The translations under genes and the position numbers were made by a program. From Platycnemis pennipes (taxonomy: Eukaryota; Arthropoda; Insecta; Odonata; Platycnemididae): a stretch of DNA of 64,000 nt. Positions 10,821 to 22,429 of the stretch are shown here, in pieces (positions within the stretch are counted from its first letter, which is position 1; each line of letters opens with the position of its first letter). Location: positions 46,084,107 to 46,148,106 of the forward strand of contig OW121846.1 in assembly GCA_933228895.1 (NCBI GenBank), in the 5' to 3' direction. Under the pieces are notes generated by a model. The model did not search any database, was not told the DNA's origin, and saw only the letters and a program-made list of their open reading frames with translations.

Positions 10821-11450
10821 TTGCCAAAACTATGCCGGATAAGCAGGGGTGAAGTTATCTTTTGGGTACCACACAAAGGATATTATACCACAGATCTCGC
10901 CTCTCTTACTGATCCATTCAGTCAGGACAATCTGGGGCCACCAATGCTCTCGTGGCGAGATGCAAAACGGAGGAGGGGGAAAAAGAAACAATTTCATATC
11001 CAAGGCGGGCAAACCCGACCCACGAGACGCCTCACGGGCTTCCCTTGCCGAGGAGAGATTAGGGGATTTGGTCTTACATCCCATCTGCTCCCCTCTGGGT
11101 TGAAAGAGGGATTGACAGGAGCGATCTCGGCATGCAAAAAGGGTATGGGAGGGTGCGTGGGTGAAGGAGGAAGAGCGCGGCGGGAGAGGGGGACGTGGAG
11201 GAGGAGGCTTGCCTCCTCGGGTAGACAATTGGGGAAGACCGCCCTTCTGCCCGGACCCCGTGCTGTCTGTCAAAGCACCCCGCGGAGTTTCAGTTTATCG
11301 AACGGTGGACTCAGCGAAAGAGAACAAAATTTCTCCCCCTTGTCGCTCCAGGCTCTCCCGCCCGTGCATCTCGTGAGGCGACGAAATCGGTTGTGGATGT
11401 TGGCGACGGTAATGGGGAATGACACCCCGTCGTACTTATCGAACTGAGAG
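10821..11450. other. GC-rich, CpG-containing block
   Basis: About 630 bp with high GC and long purine runs in an AT-rich setting. Several overlapping frames are open on both strands, up to 208 codons. None shows a domain, and the simultaneous openness follows from composition. It may be an unmethylated regulatory island or a GC-rich repeat; nothing decides between them. Confidence 0.4.
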
Positions 11451-11926
11451 AAAACAAAAGTGTATCGTTTTCCTCTTCTGCTTTGCAGCGACTGCGTTCA
11501 TGCATAATCAAAATGCGCACCATTTGCTGCGAGAAAAACGAAGAAAAGGAACACAAATATTTCTTGAAATTTGTACTGGGAGGAATATATGACGAGGAAA
11601 ATAATCCGAAATAAAGGCTGATTTTAAATCTAAAGCCATTCAGAGATTTTCGGAATAGGGTATCTTTTAATCATCTCTTCAAATTTACTGCAGGATAAAT
11701 GAGTCCCTTTAGTGGAATATGTCATTTCATTCCTGTCAAAGATACGAGAACATGGATCTATTTCAGGGATGGAAATTCCGACTTGGAAATGATTTAAAAT
11801 TTAAAAACACTGAAAAATATTCTCCGAATTGTTATTAGAACGTGAAAAGTTTGCAAGGGTAGTTAAATTCTCATTTCTTAAATAAATGCGTAGTGAAAAA
11901 TGATACACTAAAGCGCATAAGTCCGA

Positions 11927-12046
11927 GTGTAGAAAAAGCCTTCGGTAATGAATTGTACATGAATTGATATACATGACCCTGTAGGTAGTGTAGAAAAAGC
12001 CTTCGGTAATGAATTGTACATGAATTGATATATGACCCCGTAGGTC
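11927..12046. repeat. 61-bp tandem duplication, two copies
   Basis: The unit beginning gtgtagaaaaagccttcggt at 11,927 is repeated from 11,988 with few differences. The frame open on the minus strand across it simply repeats the same peptide. Confidence 0.85.
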
Positions 12047-12049
12047 GGA

Positions 12050-13803
12050 GAATACTTCCATGACTAAATAAATTCCTATTGTTAATTGAAAACGAGTATG
12101 TAAGTCGAAGTCTTAAGCTTTGTACGCTTTAACCCTCTCATGGATTCCTGACTTTATTATCACAAACTGATTCATGGCGTCTCCGTCATGTATGATTTGA
12201 TAAAGCGTTCACTTTTGATATATTGCATGTTCCTTTAACATATAATAGAATTTAAAAGCATCTTTAGAAGGAATGTTTAGCAAAACCTATAGCACAGGTA
12301 CTAGGAGTGATATTACAAAAAGAAATTTTTCAGCATTTTATCCAGAAAATTAGGTATTTATTTTTTTATATGCGTACAAATTACACGCGAATTTTCTCAG
12401 CAAGCACTTCAGTCACCTATCTTTTTGAGTTACACTAGTGATACTGAGGTTGTTTGAAATTTCCCACTCAGGTTCCTAGTGAACTAATATTTTAATAGTA
12501 TTCTGCGAATATAATAATATGCCTTTTGGCCTTTTCCGAACTCACCGGGTCCATCCGTCTCAGTGCACGTTTCTGCCTCACTATTTTTTCTGCCAATACT
12601 CACATGACACTATGCATGCGACCAACCTTATTCACTTTCCTGTGGATATTTATTCTAGCAAACACCCTGCAATTCCACTTCCGTCTAAAATATTCTTAAG
12701 AAAATGTACATGGCCATTTGTGTTTTTCTTCTGCAGGCGTAAGACTGAGCCATTTGATCCATCGAATCCGTGTCGTGAGTGGCGCACATATATTTACATC
12801 ACGGTTATAAGTATAATATTTCAATTATGATAATCAGTCAATTTCGGTATGCGGGACTGCAGGTTTTAAATTGTCTGGCTTGTAATTTGTATATATAACT
12901 TATTTTATTTTAGATTAAAGAGGTGTGTATTGTATTCCATTAAGTTCAATAATTGCCGGAAAAATACCACGTTCTGCTTTTTCTGCTACATAATTATAAA
13001 GTAACATCTATGATGAGATACATATTGTAATAAAGAAACAGAACTCCACATTCCTATACCAGTTCGCAATTTCGAAAAATTATTAATTTGAAAAATAAAA
13101 GAAAAAATTAATTTTTCACCTAATCCATCAATATAGGTACTTGTTTTTACAACCCATGTTATTTCACACGGTTAGAAGCTCTGAATCCTCTCCTAAAATT
13201 GATGTTTCCAAGAGGTAAATACATATAGGTCACATCCCTGCATGAACAAAAGAATTAAAAACTAACGCAATTAGGCAATATCAAAACATATGTCCTGAAA
13301 ATACTTTATCTTTTCTGTGAAAAACATTTTCTATAAGGTTTGTATAATATTATTGCAGACAAACAATTAGTCATTATATTCTACTGTCCTTTTGCTTTGA
13401 ATTAAACAGTCACTACATGTAGCATTGCATCGAGAAATATAATATAACCCATGTGCTGCATTATTATCGGGTTTCACTCTTTTATCACCATGAAAATTAC
13501 AGCGCATAGGAATGAAAACAATTTGTCCATGAGCTTGTAGGATTATTCTTCAATTTATAAATGTATATTGAAAATATCATTCTCCTCTCAAATACGTATT
13601 TTATTGTTTGCCTCAACAATAACCTCAATTAATTGTAGCCAATTTTCTAAAAGTGTAAAATCGTGAAAGTTGCAAAAGATATATACTTCTTTGACCACTG
13701 TATGAACTACCCATTTTATCTTGATAGTCCATTTTTATCTTTAAACTTGTTGTAATTCATAATAGTTACATGTTTATTGGTTTTAGAGTATAAATGTTTT
13801 TGT
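12050..13803. other. No gene recognised
   Basis: AT-rich DNA without long frames of recognisable type, clear repeats or RNA genes. The 103-codon frame at 12,519-12,827 has no family features. Confidence 0.4.
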
Positions 13804-13865
13804 TTAACCCGGGCGCGTCCTCTTCTGTAACGCCAGCGAGGCACCCGACGGTGAACTACCGTCAC
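13804..13865 (+). repeat. piggyBac-family terminus next to TTAA
   Basis: TTAA at 13,804-13,807 is followed by CCCGGGCGCGTCCTC, then a GTAACGCCAGCG step and the palindrome GACGGTGAACTACCGTC at 13,847-13,863. The layout (TTAA, GGGCGCG block, GTAACxC-AGCG block, palindrome) copies the left end of the complete element at 54,851. It is likely the left end of a related piggyBac family. No matching right end was found. Confidence 0.55.
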
Positions 13866-14532
13866 CCTGTATTTGTGTCTTTTATGCTAAACCCTTCATC
13901 ATTCATCTTAAAAATCAGTATCAATCTAATAGATTTAATAATCTAAACATTCATCACTGCTCATTTCTATAAATAATTTTTTCAACCTCAGCAGCACAAG
14001 ATTAGTACAATTATAGCGACAATTAAGATCACTATCATATTCCACAACATAAAATGCGACCAGCTCAACCTGGTAAAGCAATCTGCAGTTATGTGACATA
14101 GAGTATACTATAGGTACTTGTATATTGAATATGAATAGAATTTAACATAAATTAAAAGTGAAATACGTTCAGACTTGTAGACTCAGTCTTTTTTCACAAT
14201 GTGAAACAGGTAGTCACCAACAAATGGTCACCGTCACAAACCATTTTAGTACGAAAAAAACATAGGTAACAATTAATCAGTCAAATATTAAAAAAAAAAT
14301 ATGTGCAACAAAAAAAGATCACAAACGCGCAAGAAGGAATGAAACAACTAAAAACTTTTGAATCGTCAACCTCATCTTGATGAAATACATCATTATTACG
14401 GCAATGGGGTCGTTTACCATATTTTTTTATTGCCGAATATGATAGAGTTTGTAAAATAAAAGGACCCGTATTTTTCTGTTTTCTGATCCGACAATTATTT
14501 CCCGAGTTATAAGCGGCGAAAAACTGATGTTT

Positions 14533-14770
14533 TTAACCCTTTCGGAAAAGTGGGTGTGGTGCAACCTCTGACGTATATCTACTTCGTCCAATCACAACTG
14601 AGCCCGCGAAGCTACTTCGCCTTATCGCAAAGGGGGGGACACAGCTGACTCGGCCAATGGGAGCGATTTCGACAGCATCTGTGCGAGCAGACCTTCCGAG
14701 AATCCCCCTCCACTCCCTTCCCCCTCTCCTGAAAGCAGTCAAGGACGGGAGGAAAATGACGTCAATGTTA
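14533..14770. promoter_or_regulatory. GC-rich block with two CCAAT boxes and a CRE
   Basis: CCAAT at 14,588-14,592 and 14,654-14,658, and a perfect TGACGTCA (CREB/ATF site) at 14,757-14,764, lie within about 180 bp of CpG-bearing sequence. A TTAA followed by CCCTTTCGG lies at 14,533-14,545, so this may be a transposon end with promoter-like content. No transcript can be assigned. The 69-codon minus frame here is not gene-like. Confidence 0.35.
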
Positions 14771-15149
14771 TCACAGCAGCATTTTCGGTGGGCGTCACCT
14801 TTTGCTTATTTTAATTTTCGATTTATGAGTGAATGGTTGGGGTTAGAATATTAATTTTTTCACTAAATTTCTTTTTTCGTTTCCATCTAACGTTTTCGTG
14901 TACAAAATTGCGATTTCGGTTCCGAGTAAACGCCCCCATTAACACACGTCGGTCCTCATTTCTTTGGCATACGATGTTGTTTCTAAAGACACACGTTAGT
15001 GGAGTTATGTTATTTTCCATTGAACTGCAAATTTAGCGTAATCGTTTGGTATCACCTCATTTTGATTTAAATGCCTCTTCTCTTTTTATCTTCTAGATAG
15101 TAACCGAGAAAAAGACACAAGTTTTTGGGAGGCGAATTGATTTTTGCTC

Positions 15150-16910
15150 GTTCCCTCAAGTTTTCATCAACCAGTTCCATTGCATGGCTAAGAAGGTATT
15201 CCCGTCTCATAAATGTTTCGGAATAAATGGATTATTCATCTGGTAATTTCTCATTTCAAATTTCTCAGCAATATCTACATATTGGAAGAATAGCGTCATT
15301 GGCCACCGTTGTGTTCTTCTGGAAGTCAACATTCCTTTACCATATAAGAACTACAGTTTCCACGCCCTTCTTTGGCGTTGTAATCCATGAATTGGAATGG
15401 CTTTCAAAAATACCTTCTTCTTCGTCTTTGAAGTAAATGAATCCCAAGTTGTGGTGCCATTGCATTTAAATAAATTACTGCTAAGGACATAATTTTCGTT
15501 TTCTGCGAAAAATATATCTTGTTTTGGGTTCTTATTTTTTCTCAAAGTTCCCATGAAAGTCAAGCCAACCAATAGGATATATTCCAAAAAAGGAGAACTA
15601 CTAAACCATTTATCTTTGGTCACATTAGGATTAGGTTTCTTCAGTGGTTCAACCATGTTGTTGAAAATCTTAAATTACTGGAGGTTGCGTAGGGCCCACG
15701 TCTTTGTTCCTTGCAATAAATGAATGTTTTAGTCACACAATGCATATATTTCAGACCATACTTGGTCGCTTTTTGGGGCATGTGTTGGATGAAACTGCAA
15801 CGGCCACGAAAATTCATTAACATTTCGCCACTTTCACCAACATTGTAGGCCTTTTTACTATTGGCCACAAGGGCCAATTTAATATCTAGAATCGGAGCTA
15901 ATGTGTCAGTTACAGATCGCTTTTTACGGATTGTGTGGCAAGTGTAAAGATTGTAGTTACACCGTCAAAACCAAGCTATCTCAACAAAAATATAATCCCA
16001 TGTGCACATTAATTAGAGCGCAATATAATTAGTCATGTTCTGTTTTTAGTAAAACATATGGAAAATCACGGTTTCCACATTTAGCGACAATTGAAAACAA
16101 TACCCCGAATATCGATTTCATTTCCGATACTGACCTGGGTTTATAATCTATCTCGAACGGGAGAGTCAGAGGGCTTATTTCTACCAGTATTTCTTTGATC
16201 AATGAAAGTAACGATGTACTTGACAATGTCATTTATAATATTCACAAAAATTATTCGGAGGAAACACTTGTGCCTCAATTACAGTTCCTTAGTTTCTCCT
16301 CGGGTTTATAAAGAGTTTTTATTATGTTTTTGACCTATACTTCAATGTCGGTGGGAGTGATTTGCTGGCGCGAAATGTATCTTTATTCCTTCAAATGAAA
16401 AATCCAAATCTTGCATCATCTGCTCCTTGCCATCCAGATTGAATTAAACACAGTGCACTTTTTAAGATTCCACGTGTAATTATTTGTTTCAAGTGTATGG
16501 AAAACTCTTAAATACAAGGGTTACTGGGGGTGCGGGAATGGACTGGAGTTCTTATGAGGTCGTGGTGTAATTTTGGGCGGGTCCCTCATTTGAGGAACTT
16601 AAAGAAATCGGAAAGAAAAAAGGAGGGTGGAGTTTGCAAGACTACAGAGAGAGGAGTGGAGAGCAGTTCGAGGAGGGTTCGGCAGTGGGACGGTTATTTC
16701 AATCATGTTGGAGTTCCACAAAGCCAATCCGTCTACGATTACTCAGACTCGTTATCCAGGTCGTGTATTGCGTCCTCCAACTTTTCCTTCGACTCACAGC
16801 TGTGTTCATCTTCTTGAATATCATCAGGCTCAAAATCGATACCGTCTGGATCTTTAACTTGCTCTTTTTGGTGTTGTTGTCGTTGTCGTTCTTCTTACAT
16901 TTGTATTTTA
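15150..16910 (-). pseudogene. piggyBac transposase remnant A
   Basis: Minus-strand piggyBac (DDE_Tnp_1_7) transposase in pieces. An acidic N-terminal part lies at about 16,900-16,740 (FEPDDIQEDEHSCESKEKLE). A badly damaged middle follows at 16,232-16,029. Then come FRGRCSFIQHMPQK with KYGLK (15,877-15,641), NVTKDKWFSSSPF and MGTLRKNK (15,656-15,351), and a C-terminal RTQRWPM/FFQYVDIA stretch near 15,300-15,230. The Asp equivalent to T. ni piggyBac D346 is kept (TKDKWF). The region of D268 (HCVTKTF) has lost it, and the YN-x-TKGGVD block is deleted or unrecognisable. Stops and frameshifts are frequent. Dead copy; order and motifs make the family call secure. Confidence 0.8.
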
Positions 16911-17199
16911 ACCCAAGGAAAAGTCAATGAAAGGCTGAATTCAATTATTATTACCATGGAGGATAAATAAGACGATGATATATTTAAAATAATGTGTATT
17001 AAATTGTTACAAAAGTACAAGTTGTTTCAAATATGATACCTCAGGACACAGACATATTAAAGTGCGTTACTGCATCTTTGAGAATTTATTTTTTTAAGAA
17101 ATGTCTGAAAAACCATTTCTCGCTGTGGTACGGCACAAAACCCTTTGCATATTTATTAGTATAAAACACTAACTAAATCCCTTGAATCCGGAAAGGCTG

Positions 17200-18009
17200 C
17201 CTTTTGACCTAGAGTTTTGCTGATGGTTCAAATTTTCTGGCATGTGCAGTGCATCCAGAATCCTAGTGTGTCCTGGCGGAAATGCTGTTGGTTTTATGGT
17301 AAGATTTTTTTGGTTGGGTGCACTATCAGTAACTTCGCCATGTTATCGACTATTTTCCTCTTCAAATGGTTCCTGGAAGAATATGAGGCTTCATGCTACG
17401 TCTAATTAACATTTATGGAACTGTATGATCTCGCTTTCAAGCCAATGATTTTCTGCTGCTGCTTGCCTGTACCCAATCATGCTGCGGCAATTAAAATATC
17501 AAAGAAATGGTGTATTACTCACCGTGTCTTAGGTCCTCCATCCATTGCATAATTTCCAATGACTTGGTCTAGCAGATCTACTCCTCCCATTTGGCGGTTG
17601 TGCTGTTTTAATGCACTGGGACGAGTGACCTGAATATAAAATAAGTCTTTCTTAGACCACCCCCAGCAGTACTCGAGTGATTCATCTCCATACTCAGTTA
17701 AGGCTTTAATAGTACGTTGTCATTCAGTGTCTTCTAACCATCTGATCATAGATGCCTCTGCCTCCTCTTTTTATATCAAAATCTTTGGAATTGTATGAAT
17801 TTGGGCCAGTGTCTTACTATTATCGTCTCTGTAGCCTAATTAGACCAATGGCCAACGAGCCTGTCAAGCGATACCACAGATGTAAAGAATCGATCCATGT
17901 AAATTGATGAGCCATCAGTTAAACAGTTTGGGAATTTAAGGACAACACGTACACCTACATCGATCCTCTCAGGAACAGGGAGTTTTTCTGAAGTATAGTA
18001 ATATCCTTG
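17200..18009 (-). pseudogene. piggyBac (PGBD2/3-like) transposase B, C-terminal part
   Basis: Read from 18,009 leftwards: QGYYYTSEKLPVPERIDVGV, then IYMDRFFTSV (Asp of the second catalytic position kept), and after frameshifts VTRPSALKQHNRQMGGVDLL followed by DQVIGNYAMD (third catalytic Asp kept in GGVD). This is the second half of a PGBD2/3-type transposase. Its N-terminal side continues at 19,725-20,002 beyond a LINE insertion. The C-terminal cysteine-rich tail, expected near 17,200-17,400, is not readable. Confidence 0.75.
18001..18009. repeat. Left target-site duplication of the LINE (ATATCCTTG)
   Basis: ATATCCTTG at 18,001-18,009 is repeated at 19,725-19,733. In the disrupted piggyBac gene both copies correspond to the same codons (CAAGGATAT on the minus strand, Q-G-Y), so the duplication was made by the LINE insertion. 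Confidence 0.8.
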
Positions 18010-19724
18010 TAATGAAGACAGAAGAAAATATAAAAACGTGGAAACTGAGGAAGGGCAACTACACTACAAAAGAATCAGGAATGAAATAGACCGTAAAGTG
18101 AAATAAGCAAGGGAAATGTGGATGAAAGATCTATGCGTAGATGCACAAAGCAACCTCGCAAAAGGAAATGCGGAAGTTGCCTACGGGATCATAGGGAATC
18201 ACTTCAAGGAACGGGCTGCAAGATGTAACATCATCAGGGACAAGAATGTAGAACTCTTAATAGAACATGAGGATGAATTGAAGAGATGGAAGGAATACTT
18301 GGAAGAGTTGTAAAATGTAAGAAATCGAAGAGGAAAATTAAGTCAATAACGATGAATTTGGAGCCCCAATCATAAGATCAGAACTTGATGTGGATGTAAG
18401 GGCTCTGAGAATAAACAAGGCTTCGGAAATAGATGATATTCCTTCCAAACTAATAAAAAACGCCGGAGAGAAGACAGCTCTTACTCAGCTGTTGAAAACC
18501 ATGTGCGATATGTACTCAACAGGAGAGATACCCACGTACTTTGAGAAGAAAATTATCGTCCCTCTTGCCAAAAAAAGAGAGCTGGGCACTGTGAAAATTT
18601 TAGAACCGTAAGCCTGACGACACATGCCTCGAAGATGTTGACCAGAATCATACATAGAAGAATAGAGCAAAAAGCGGAAGTGTTTTTGGATGAGGAACAA
18701 TTCCGGGTCAGAAGAAACAAGGGCACAAGAGAAGCTATTTTGGCCCTCAGGCTACTTATAGCGTAGAATCGACCGACGTTTGTTTCATTTGTAGATTTGG
18801 AGAAGGCATTTGACAACGTGGAATGGAATATGGTGATAAAGGTTCCGGAAGAAATGGGATCTACATTGAGAAAGCCATCCAAGAAGTCAAAGAAAAGTTT
18901 CCGGGAATCAATACCCATGGGGAGAAAATCAGCATGCTACAATTCACCCATGACGTTAGCAGTCATGGCAGAAATAGAAGGAAATTGAAAGAAGACACTA
19001 GGAAATATGGAAAGGACCATGACCATATCTGAAGATAAATGAAAAGAAACTAAAGTATTGGTATACAGTAGAAGAAAGGAATTAAGGACCAATGTTAAAT
19101 CAGGAAAACAAAAAATCGAGGAGGTGGAAGAGTTCTGCTACCTGGGAAGCCGAGTAAACAGCGATGGACGAAGCAAAAGGGAAATAGCCAGTAGAATTGC
19201 CCAAGCAAAAAAGGTATTTTACCAGAAGAAGATTCTACTTACAGCCGCAACTACCAGCGTGGAAGTGAGAAAACAGTTCATTAGAACATGCATCTGGAGC
19301 ATTGTACTATATGGCAGCGAATCATGGACAATAACAGCTGCGGAGAAGTCCAGGCTGGAAACATTTGAAATGCGGTGCTACCAAAGAATGATGAAAATAA
19401 AATGGATCGTTCAGGTGACAAACGAAGAAGTCTTAGTAAGAGTGGGAGAGAAGAGGTGTCTACTGAAAATATTACAAAGAAGACGGGACAACTTATTGGG
19501 CCACACGTTGAGACACGATGGCCTGATGAAGACAATCGTCGAGGGAAAAGTGAACGGGAAGAATGGACAATGCAGGCCTCGTATGATATATATGGAGCAA
19601 GTTGTGAAGGATGTAAAATAGAGGAGCTATGTCAATATGAAGAGGTTGGCCGATAGAAGGATCGAGTAGAGGGCTGCGTCAAACCAATCCTAGGATTTTT
19701 GACCGATGATAATGACGATGAATG
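18010..19724 (+). mobile_element. LINE (CFDP2/RTE-BovB-like) non-LTR retrotransposon, truncated and internally deleted
   Basis: It begins within the linker before the reverse transcriptase (MWMKDLCVDAQSNLAKGN and ELKRWKEYLEEL at 18,116-18,310). RT text follows at 18,390-18,611 (ALRINKASEIDDIPSKLIKN), then LEKAFDNVEW (motif A) at about 18,797. The core between motif A and motif C is missing, and motif C reads FTHD (18,943-18,954) instead of F-A-D-D. The long frame 19,058-19,618 carries FCYLGSRVNSDG, a YGSESWTI block and the LLGHTLRHDG / KNGQCRPR tail typical of CFDP2-like and BovB-type elements. The endonuclease domain is absent through 5' truncation. Its 3' end is GATGAT-like, and 9-bp duplications flank it. 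Confidence 0.88.
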
Positions 19725-19733
19725 ATATCCTTG
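19725..19733. repeat. Right target-site duplication of the LINE (ATATCCTTG)
   Basis: Exact match to 18,001-18,009, directly after the LINE's gatgataatgacgatgaatg 3' end. Confidence 0.8.
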
Positions 19734-20002
19734 CTTTCTCATCGTACAGTCGACATTAAGAGGTAGATCATTACATGATTCATTACAACGTTTTTTAGAC
19801 CGACGGGGTGAGTTACGCGACCACTGAAGGGAATCATTTGCTCCTCCTGCTCCTGCGTATTAATATGACTTAACGTACATTTTCTTTCGGTCGCTTTTTC
19901 TGTATAAGTAACTGGCTGAAAGATATTAAGAGTTAAGCTCATTGAGTGGAGTGGAGTGCTGCGAAAAACCAATCTCTTCTTCATCTGCATTACACGCTGC
20001 AA
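19725..20002 (-). pseudogene. piggyBac (PGBD2/3-like) transposase B, middle part right of the LINE
   Basis: The minus frame ending at 19,739 contains EEQMIPFSGR and HPVGLKNVV, the PGBD2/3 form of the DEQM-x-PF-x-GR / GLKNF region. After a frameshift it continues as DLPLNVDCTM and KQGY and joins the part at 18,009. Sequence for a normal N-terminus is missing to the right, where Gypsy-type DNA begins within about 100 bp. The transposase has therefore probably been cut twice, by the LINE and by the Gypsy element. Confidence 0.75.
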
Positions 20003-20096
20003 AACACTATAAACCAGTAAGACAGTGTAAACCTACAGTCACAAACCACAGGTAAGCTCCACGGGTTGGCATTATACCCGGCAAAAATAATAAGCT

Positions 20097-20803
20097 GTGC
20101 GTCCAGCGATAATGATGAGCATGAATGCGGGAGAGGAGAGAGTCTTTAGTTACGAGGAGTTCGCATAGTTAGTTACGAGGACGCACCGGGATAAGACGGA
20201 CGCTCCGAGAGTAAGGCTAGGGTAAGGACACGTCGGGGAAAGTAGGCCCGAGGATCCACGAGAAAGGACGAGTTGACAGAATAAGACCGAGATTCTACAG
20301 GGGTGAGGGCACCTCGGGCAGAGTAGGAACCGAAGGTGAGGAAAGGATATTGACGATACGTTGCAGTACGGGTGTAAGCGAGGAGGCGTTGCGGTCGGTG
20401 GGACTCTGATACAGGAAGGCGCACTCCGGCCCGGTCTCACGGAGGGAGGTCCAGACGCACGGATCACGATAAGTGAAAAGGAACCGGGACATTAAAAATT
20501 GCCTCAAAGAACTTACGCCCACTTTATAATACTGTTCAAGGATTTTATCATTGATTAATATAAGTGTATTTGTATAAATTCCATATATTGGGTCCAATTC
20601 TTTATTTGAAAAGCATTAAAATTATCAATTAAGCATGAATAATATAAGTAGTGTTCTTTTATCAACTGATTATTATTAATTGACAGTGTTTATGAGTATA
20701 ATTATATGCATGTGATTTTTGTGTAAGAGTGTATGTAGAAGGTAAGGGTAATTGAGCTAGCCGGACGACGGATACAAAAAGGCAACCAGGAAAAGGGTTA
20801 TAT
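20097..20803 (+). repeat. Putative 5' LTR / leader of the Gypsy element
   Basis: The stretch from TGTGCGTCCAGCGATAATG to just before the primer-site-like sequence is GC-rich with purine runs in its first half and AT-rich in its second. It is placed where an LTR is expected, but without a second copy its ends cannot be set. Confidence 0.35.
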
Positions 20804-20822
20804 TTTGACGCCGCAACGTGTA
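20804..20822 (+). promoter_or_regulatory. Possible tRNA primer-binding site
   Basis: TTGACGCCGCAACGTG at about 20,805-20,820 has the TGGCGCC-N-AACGTG look of many Gypsy primer-binding sites and lies about 75 bp before the gag start. The priming tRNA was not worked out. Confidence 0.35.
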
Positions 20823-20894
20823 GAGTACCACTACTCAACTAAATTGAGACCACGGGTAACCTGAGTTAAGGACGAATAGTGAAAGATTCGCAAA

Positions 20895-21290
20895 ATGGCG
20901 GGAGTAATAAAAAGGTTTGCCTAGTTGAAAAAATGGGAACTACTAAATTTCTTAAAGGATAGAGGAATAGCAGTACAAGGGGCGAAATTTGAACTGCAGG
21001 AACGTTTAATAATGGTGTTAGAAAAGGACGGTATAGATGTAAAGACCTGTGAATTTGAGATTGAGAAGGAGAAACAAGTTGGAGATGGCATCGAATCCAT
21101 GTTGAGGGAAATGAGAGAAGAAAAGAAAAAGAGGGATGAGGAAATGAAAGAAGAACAGAAGAAGAGGGATGAAGAACAGCAGAAGAGGGACGAGAAAATG
21201 AAAGAACAAGAAGGAGAGGGACGAAAAGATGGATGAAGAGCGGAAAAAGAGGGACAAAGAGCTAAGGGAGGAGATAAAGAAAGTAAAATA
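20895..21290 (+). pseudogene. Gypsy gag fragment: SAP-like domain plus charged coiled coil
   Basis: From the ATG at 20,895 the frame reads MAGVIKRFA, meets a TAG, then continues as LLNFLKDRGIAVQGAKFELQ. This resembles the SAP-like helix-extended-helix found at the start of many insect Gypsy gag proteins. A Lys/Glu-rich heptad-like stretch (repeats of EEQKKRDEE type, about 21,110-21,230) forms a likely coiled coil and ends in a frameshift. No zinc knuckle is present before the RT part. A deletion has removed the rest of gag and the protease. Confidence 0.6.
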
Positions 21291-21359
21291 GGGTCTATAG
21301 ATTTTCCAAAATGAGTGCCATGAAAGATTAACGGTGCAAGAAACAATGTTTCTTTCGAG

Positions 21360-22315
21360 GTGAGGATTTACCGATTCGCACGCTTTCCGTTCGGATATGG
21401 CATCAGCAGCAGTGCATTAGTGAGAACACTTGAACATGTAGGTATTAGGATACGAGGTAGAAGAATATTGTCTCAATTTTGTGGACGACCTCCTAGTTAT
21501 CTCGAAAACCTTCGAGGAGCACAATGTACAGTTACGAGATAGTAATGCGGAAACTGAAGGATTCCGGAATAACGGTTAACTTTAGGAAATCATTATTCTG
21601 CCGGAAAAGGATAGAATTCCTCGGGCACGTGATTTCAACACAAGGAATAGAAGTCGCGGAGGGAAAAACGCACTAATAAAAGAATGCCCACGGCCAAAGA
21701 ACGGAAAACAAATAAAATCTTTCTTGGGGCTGATTAATTACTATTCGAAGTTCCATCAAAGGCACGCTGAGTTAACTACTATCCTCAATGACCTGACGGG
21801 GAAGGACCGGAATTGGGAATGGACGGACTTGCACGAGACGGCGTTTACGGAAATAAAGAAGGAGTTTTGTCAATCAGCCATGCTACACCATCTAGATCCA
21901 GACAAGACTTATTATATTCAGGCCGACGCCAGCGGGTTCGCAAATTCAAGTCGCCTATACCAGCTGACGGACGAAGGGGAGGAACGCGTGATATACTTTG
22001 CAAGTAGAAGCCCGAGGGGCGCAAAAATCCCATATAGAACCACTCTCCAGGAACTAATAGCAATCATACATGCCCTGAAGAGGTACAGAAACTTCACACT
22101 GGGAGCACGTATATTGGCCGTCACAGATCACAAAGCTTTATCGTTCATATTCAAGTGCCGATTGTTGAACACTACTATTTCCCAATGAATATCGTACATC
22201 CAGAAATATAATTTCGAGATAGAATACTGCAAAGGCAAAGATAATGTGGTAGCAGACGTTCTTAGCCGACACCCATATGATGCACCGACAGAGAGTCAAT
22301 TCCCACAGGAGTAGC
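21360..22315 (+). pseudogene. Gypsy pol: partial RT and RNase H
   Basis: YRFARFPFGYGISSSALVRT (21,366 onward) is the RT motif-B region. A frameshift later FVDDLLVISKTFEEH at about 21,478 gives the Y/F-x-DD active site with both Asp kept. Stops follow. The frame 21,724-22,185 starts GLINYYSKFH, the usual RT/RNase H junction, and contains YIQADASGFANSS, FASRS, the TTLQELIAIIHALKRYR block and VTDHKALSFIF. These carry the RNase H D, E, D positions. Beyond the stop, DVLSRHP at about 22,255 closes the RNase H. The protein is interrupted and would be inactive as a whole. Confidence 0.82.
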
Positions 22316-22429
22316 CAGTGATAGCCATAATTCTAGCGGGTGAACCATCGGAGGAGCTAGCCGCAGGTCTGAAGAATTTATCCACCAAAGAGGAGACACA
22401 AAGTTAAAAGCCATTATTGAGCGATTTGC

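Noticed and set aside
10821..11447. 208-codon plus-strand frame
   Set aside because: Lies in a GC-rich block open on both strands, with Arg/Gly/Ser bias and no domain.
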